The notes beneath the pieces were generated by a model that was not told where the DNA came from, made no database searches, and was given only the letters and a program-made list of their open reading frames with translations. Below are positions 60,698 through 64,000 of a stretch of 64,000 nucleotides of DNA, in pieces; position 1 is the stretch's first letter; every line of letters begins with the position of its first letter. The DNA lies in contig JABRWF010000006.1 in assembly GCA_018343915.1 (NCBI GenBank), forward strand, positions 3,100,001 through 3,164,000, in the 5' to 3' direction. The DNA is from Agroathelia rolfsii (Eukaryota > Basidiomycota > Agaricomycetes > Amylocorticiales > Amylocorticiaceae). The position numbers and the translations under genes were made by a program.

Positions 60698-62234
60698 CTG
60701 ATGGCATTGGTTTGATGAATATGCAGAGGCAATTCTCGGAGATTATACTAGAAATTTAGTTTGCACTCGTGATAAACCTGGCCCATTTTCGTCAATCAAG
60801 ACCTATTAATCGTTACTATGCTCGGTGATTTTTTTCGATGACACTCTTACTTGTATCATCCATTTCAGAGACAAAGAGCTGTAGTAGGTTGTTATCTGTG
60901 GCTGCTGGACCGCATTTCGGATGAAGTTGAATAGGACGCACTGGTATGATGAGCCGAGTCCAAGAAAAACAATTGACTGTTCAAGTTCATGCGCTGTTTG
61001 AGCATGTCAGGCAACGACGCATTTCAAGAGATTGGTTGCATTTATCGGTCTTCCACAAGACCCACCTCATGACACCATCACGAAAAAACCTACGTGAGCT
61101 CTGGGCATACTGGTGTGACTTTGGGTTGCTCTGTGGCCGTAGGAAAGTAAGCTTGGAGCTTAGTTAACCTATAGTCAGCACAACGTGCCTTGATGCCTAA
61201 CACGCTACCATCTTCAGCGTACTAAGCTGTAGTGGCATTAAGGCGCTTATTCTCGTAAATCACTGACTAAACACTGGCATAGAGTCATAATGATTTAATG
61301 CGAGTCCATTCAAGTTTAAGTTCAATAAATCTTCGGATTACTGTAAAGGCAACGCGCCGGAACGTGGGCGTCCCCTTACAATTACTGTCAAAACGCCAAT
61401 CTCACTACAAGTAGCAGCATATCACATATCGAGCTTCACATCATTTACACCATAAGCTAAGCCCAGCCATACTTGTATGGTATTTATACATCAAGATAAA
61501 AGAATCAGTTACTAATACAGCGATTATAGCTGGCAAGGCCAGTGGGACTACAGAAATTCAGGAAATTGATAGCTTTTGTTCTTTTTCAGCCTATTTCGTA
61601 TAATTGGACTGAAAATCATCGGTTTCTGTAATTTCTACAGTCTTACCAAACACTTCTAGCTTATATAATCTTCTCTCAATATCCCCTTCATGTATATTTT
61701 AACCTTGTCCTAAAAATCGGGATTATAAGGCTGATTCTTCGTATAGATGTACCCCATATGCTTTTATGGCAAATTAATAGTATTTCTGTAAATTCAACTG
61801 CACGGACTCCTGAAAGGCATGCAATAGTACAAGGTGCTGCATGAACTTCTGTTCTAAAAGAGACAGGGGAGAAGCGGGCGAGATCGGTGTATTTATATGC
61901 ATCATGGTACAGACTTTGGTTGTACTAGTACACTAGTACATACCTCACTTCCTAAACAGACGATTATGTATTGAAAACGTAAAAAGAGCAAATAAACAGG
62001 CTCTACGTTTCTATATCTCATTTTCACACTATAAGGTCAAACGATTTCTAACTGCAGTGCAAAGAATGGCTCCTCAAACAATTACACATATACACCAAGT
62101 TATTGGAACAGAGTAAAGGCATTACAATATAGAAGCGAACCTGTGCCGGTATTTTGTCTCGGTCAGACAAGATAAATTAGAGTTTTTACTCAGCTAACTT
62201 ACAGGTTTCTAACCACAGATATCAATGTGAACCA

Positions 62235-62511
62235 TCACCTACTGGTAATGATGGTAGTAGTATAACTCTCAAACGCATATGCGTTATTCATATTTCTCTC
62301 GGCTACGTCAATAATGGTGTAGTCCTTGGGCGAGTATAGCGCATCGATTTCCGGGACCTGGAAAAAATACCAGAAACAGTGATTAGGTGTTCGTCTATGC
62401 ACAGATATGAAACATACAAACCCTTTTAGATTCAGTTTTAATAGCAGGTGCCGCAGTAACCATGGTCATGGCAAAGATGGCAGGAAGAGCGATGGTGTAT
62501 AAAAATTTCAT
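62235..62511 (-). CDS. Small secreted protein, copy 2 (70 residues)
   Basis: Exon 1 (62511-62422) encodes 30 residues: a clear signal peptide MKFLYTIALPAIFAMTMVTA, then APAIKTESKR. A 64-nt intron (62358-62421, GTTTGT donor, TTTTCCAG acceptor) is in phase 0. Exon 2 (62357-62235) encodes VPEIDALYSPKDYTIIDVAE and RNMNNAYAFESYTTTIITSR. The mature protein would be about 50 residues, without cysteines. The dibasic KR at the exon border could be a Kex2-type processing site, which would release a 40-residue peptide; this is inference. There is no C-terminal CaaX box, so it is not a standard basidiomycete pheromone precursor. Copy 1 lies 1.9 kb away in the same orientation. I know no family for it. 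Confidence 0.68.
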
Positions 62512-62574
62512 TGTGATAAAGGGCAAAGCAGGGTACCGGGGATGGTGAGTGTCCTTACATCACAGTTTTCAGCC

Positions 62575-62582
62575 TTTTTATA
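62575..62582 (-). promoter_or_regulatory. TATA box of small secreted protein copy 2
   Basis: On the minus strand TATAAAAAGGCTGAAAAC lies about 64 bases before the start codon, at the same place as in copy 1. Conservation between the diverged copies supports a real core promoter. Confidence 0.65.
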
Positions 62583-63484
62583 CGTGCTTGCGACGATGGC
62601 TTGATAAATAGGCAAAGACGGTCCTCGGAAGTTGGACCGGATTACGTCCGTGATAAACCAGGTTCATTACTCCCCATCAAGACCAAGCAATCATACAATG
62701 ATCAATATTTTCCCGGTGACCCTCGTACTTATTACCTTCGTTTCAGAAATGTAGGACTGTCAAACCGAATTTATGTTGGAATCGAGAACGATGACCTGAT
62801 ATTATGAGCCGAGCATACTAGCCGTAGAGCTTGAGTAAGACGATCAATCGTTCAAAGCTCATGCATTCTTTTGAAGAGGTCAAGAAAGGTTGTTTAACCA
62901 GGCCAGGTACTAGCGTATTTCCAGAGATTGGTTGCATTCCACAACCCATCACAAGCCCAATCCCGTGATAATATCCATGTGAGCCCTTGGCACCTGATAA
63001 CTTTTGTTTGCTCCTTTTGCTCCATAGCCGCAATGAATTGGACTCGGAGCTGATGTAAGCGGTAGGCAATCCTACGTGCCTTGATATATCCGACATATCA
63101 AGCTGTGATCGAGTATAGAATATCACCAGCTCCTTAGATAAGTGATCGGATGTCATTAAACAACAGTATAAGCTGACACTCACCTGATATGAGTCTATCC
63201 GAGTCTGAATCCCATAAGTCATCGGATTGCCGTCAAAATGACAATTTCGCTACAATTACCAATGTCAAGTATTAAGCTGCACACACACCATGTGCACAGG
63301 AATTTTATGGTTAAGTATATCAAATGTTGAATTTGGCCATTATAGCGTAGTATTTATGCTCTAATACACAAAAAATATTTGAATTAGTTACCAGTACCAC
63401 GATCATAATAAATACAAGCACTACCGACACAGTGATCATGGTGAGGATGATTGCAAGTCAAACGAAAACAAAGGCACTTAAAGC

Positions 63485-64000
63485 TCACGCCTCGGTAACA
63501 CCAGTGAGATTACCACCCGCCGCTCTCTCTATCCCTTTGAAAACCCGGTTGACTCTCTCCTCCTGCGGTCTCTCGCCCTCAGCATCGGCCTCCCTCTCCA
63601 CCAAAAATTCAGCAACCCACTTCCCAACACCCGCCTCGCCAATCTCCGCGTACGCGCGTGCACCCCACCGCCAACCTGGTTGCTCGCCCAGGCCGTTCTC
63701 CTGTGTAGTACCAGCTCCGCGTCCACGTTTCTGCGACGTCTTGCCTTTAGCGTTAGCAATGACACCCCCAGGGGTGGCACGTTCTAGAAACCCATGCCGT
63801 ACGAACTGTGCGAGGAGTGCATCAATGCTGATTGAACTATTAGCGGCCGTGGAACGATTCGAGAGCTGGATGCTGGCGCCGCTTGCCGCCCCACTGCCGT
63901 TGCCCAAGGGTATGCGCAAGCGTCGTAAGGTGCTGCGCAGGTCTGAGTCTGCGATGTATCGGCCGCTGACGAGGATGACGGCCAGCACAGTGTGGAGTAT
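63485..64000 (-). CDS. Nse3-type MAGE-domain protein (SMC5/6 complex), C-terminal part, cut by window edge
   Basis: Nse3 is the MAGE-domain subunit of the SMC5-SMC6 genome-maintenance complex; it binds Nse1 and Nse4 and DNA in the nucleus. The visible part covers the end of the MAGE homology domain. LAVILVSGRYIADSDLRSTL and RRLRIP resemble the first winged-helix end, ISIDALLAQFVRHGFLER the second, and a basic linker (KGKTSQKRGRGAG) leads to WRWGARAYAEIGEAGVGKWV and AEFLVE, the typical WRWGxRAxxEIG motif. The stop is at 63485-63487. The frame is open to the right edge (ILHTVLAVILVS), so the start lies outside. Confidence 0.78.
   Translation of the reverse strand: MLHTVLAVILVSGRYIADSDLRSTLRRLRIPLGNGSGAASGASIQLSNRSTAANSSISIDALLAQFVRHGFLERATPGGVIANAKGKTSQKRGRGAGTTQENGLGEQPGWRWGARAYAEIGEAGVGKWVAEFLVEREADAEGERPQEERVNRVFKGIERAAGGNLTGVTEA

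Larger units (their letters stand above)
60250..61540. repeat. Segmental duplication, left copy
   Basis: This block resembles 62130-63420 along its length: the small-protein gene, its promoter, and downstream words such as AGAGATTGGTTGCAT and GATTATAG/GATCATAAT. Matching points lie about 1,890 bases apart. The copies differ at many sites, so the duplication is not recent. Confidence 0.7.
62130..63420. repeat. Segmental duplication, right copy
   Basis: This is the partner of 60250-61540. It holds small secreted protein copy 2 with its TATA box, plus upstream sequence that also aligns, such as GATAAACC(T/A)GG and the GAGCCGAG word at 60951 and 62808. Confidence 0.7.

Noticed and set aside
60946..61167. 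73-codon open frame between the two small secreted protein genes
   Set aside because: The corresponding part of the duplicated copy (62,800-63,000) does not keep the frame, so it is probably noncoding.
60354..62511. Mating pheromone precursors
   Set aside because: The small proteins have signal peptides and lack a C-terminal CaaX box, unlike basidiomycete pheromone precursors.

Overview
The window is nuclear DNA from a filamentous basidiomycete, most likely an Agaricomycete; the species cannot be named from sequence alone. Nearly every gene is split by short GT-AG introns, mostly about 45-150 nt. Conserved eukaryotic proteins (eIF3a, Cch1, Bud32, p47/Shp1, Laa1/HEATR5, an LCHN-type DENN protein, Nse3) sit next to families typical of mushroom-forming fungi (a DUF6533 membrane protein, a CYP63-like P450, F-box-like proteins, a lineage-specific membrane protein). 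No virus, plasmid or bacterial operon is seen.

Left part (1-20 kb): the 3' end of the eIF3a gene converges on a large Cch1 calcium channel gene. BUD32 and a four-exon membrane protein follow on the same strand. A 2.4 kb spacer carries one imperfect hairpin. Next come a DUF6533 gene on the plus strand and the Cdc48 cofactor p47/Shp1 on the minus strand.

Middle (20-46 kb): a 5.5 kb gene-poor spacer leads to a many-exon CYP63-like P450, which converges on the 7.1 kb Laa1/HEATR5 gene. Laa1 is divergent from a Dcg1-type Asp/Glu/hydantoin racemase. Two tandem F-box-like paralogs follow, then an unrecognised two-exon gene, the DENN-type gene and a third, divergent member of the F-box-like family.

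Right part (46-64 kb): a fungal membrane protein is followed by about 6 kb of A+T-rich DNA with remnants that look like a multi-pass membrane protein gene. After an intronless unknown gene comes a pyrimidine-rich tract, then a tandem array of ~740-bp units each with a large hairpin. Next is a ~1.3-kb segmental duplication at 1.89-kb spacing whose two copies each hold a tiny signal-peptide protein gene on the minus strand. The window ends inside a MAGE-domain (Nse3) gene.

The genes do not form one pathway. The best candidates for something undescribed are the duplicated small secreted protein locus, the hairpin-bearing array beside it, and the three-member F-box-like family with a shared C-terminal motif. 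Exon borders were worked out by hand and several starts are uncertain.
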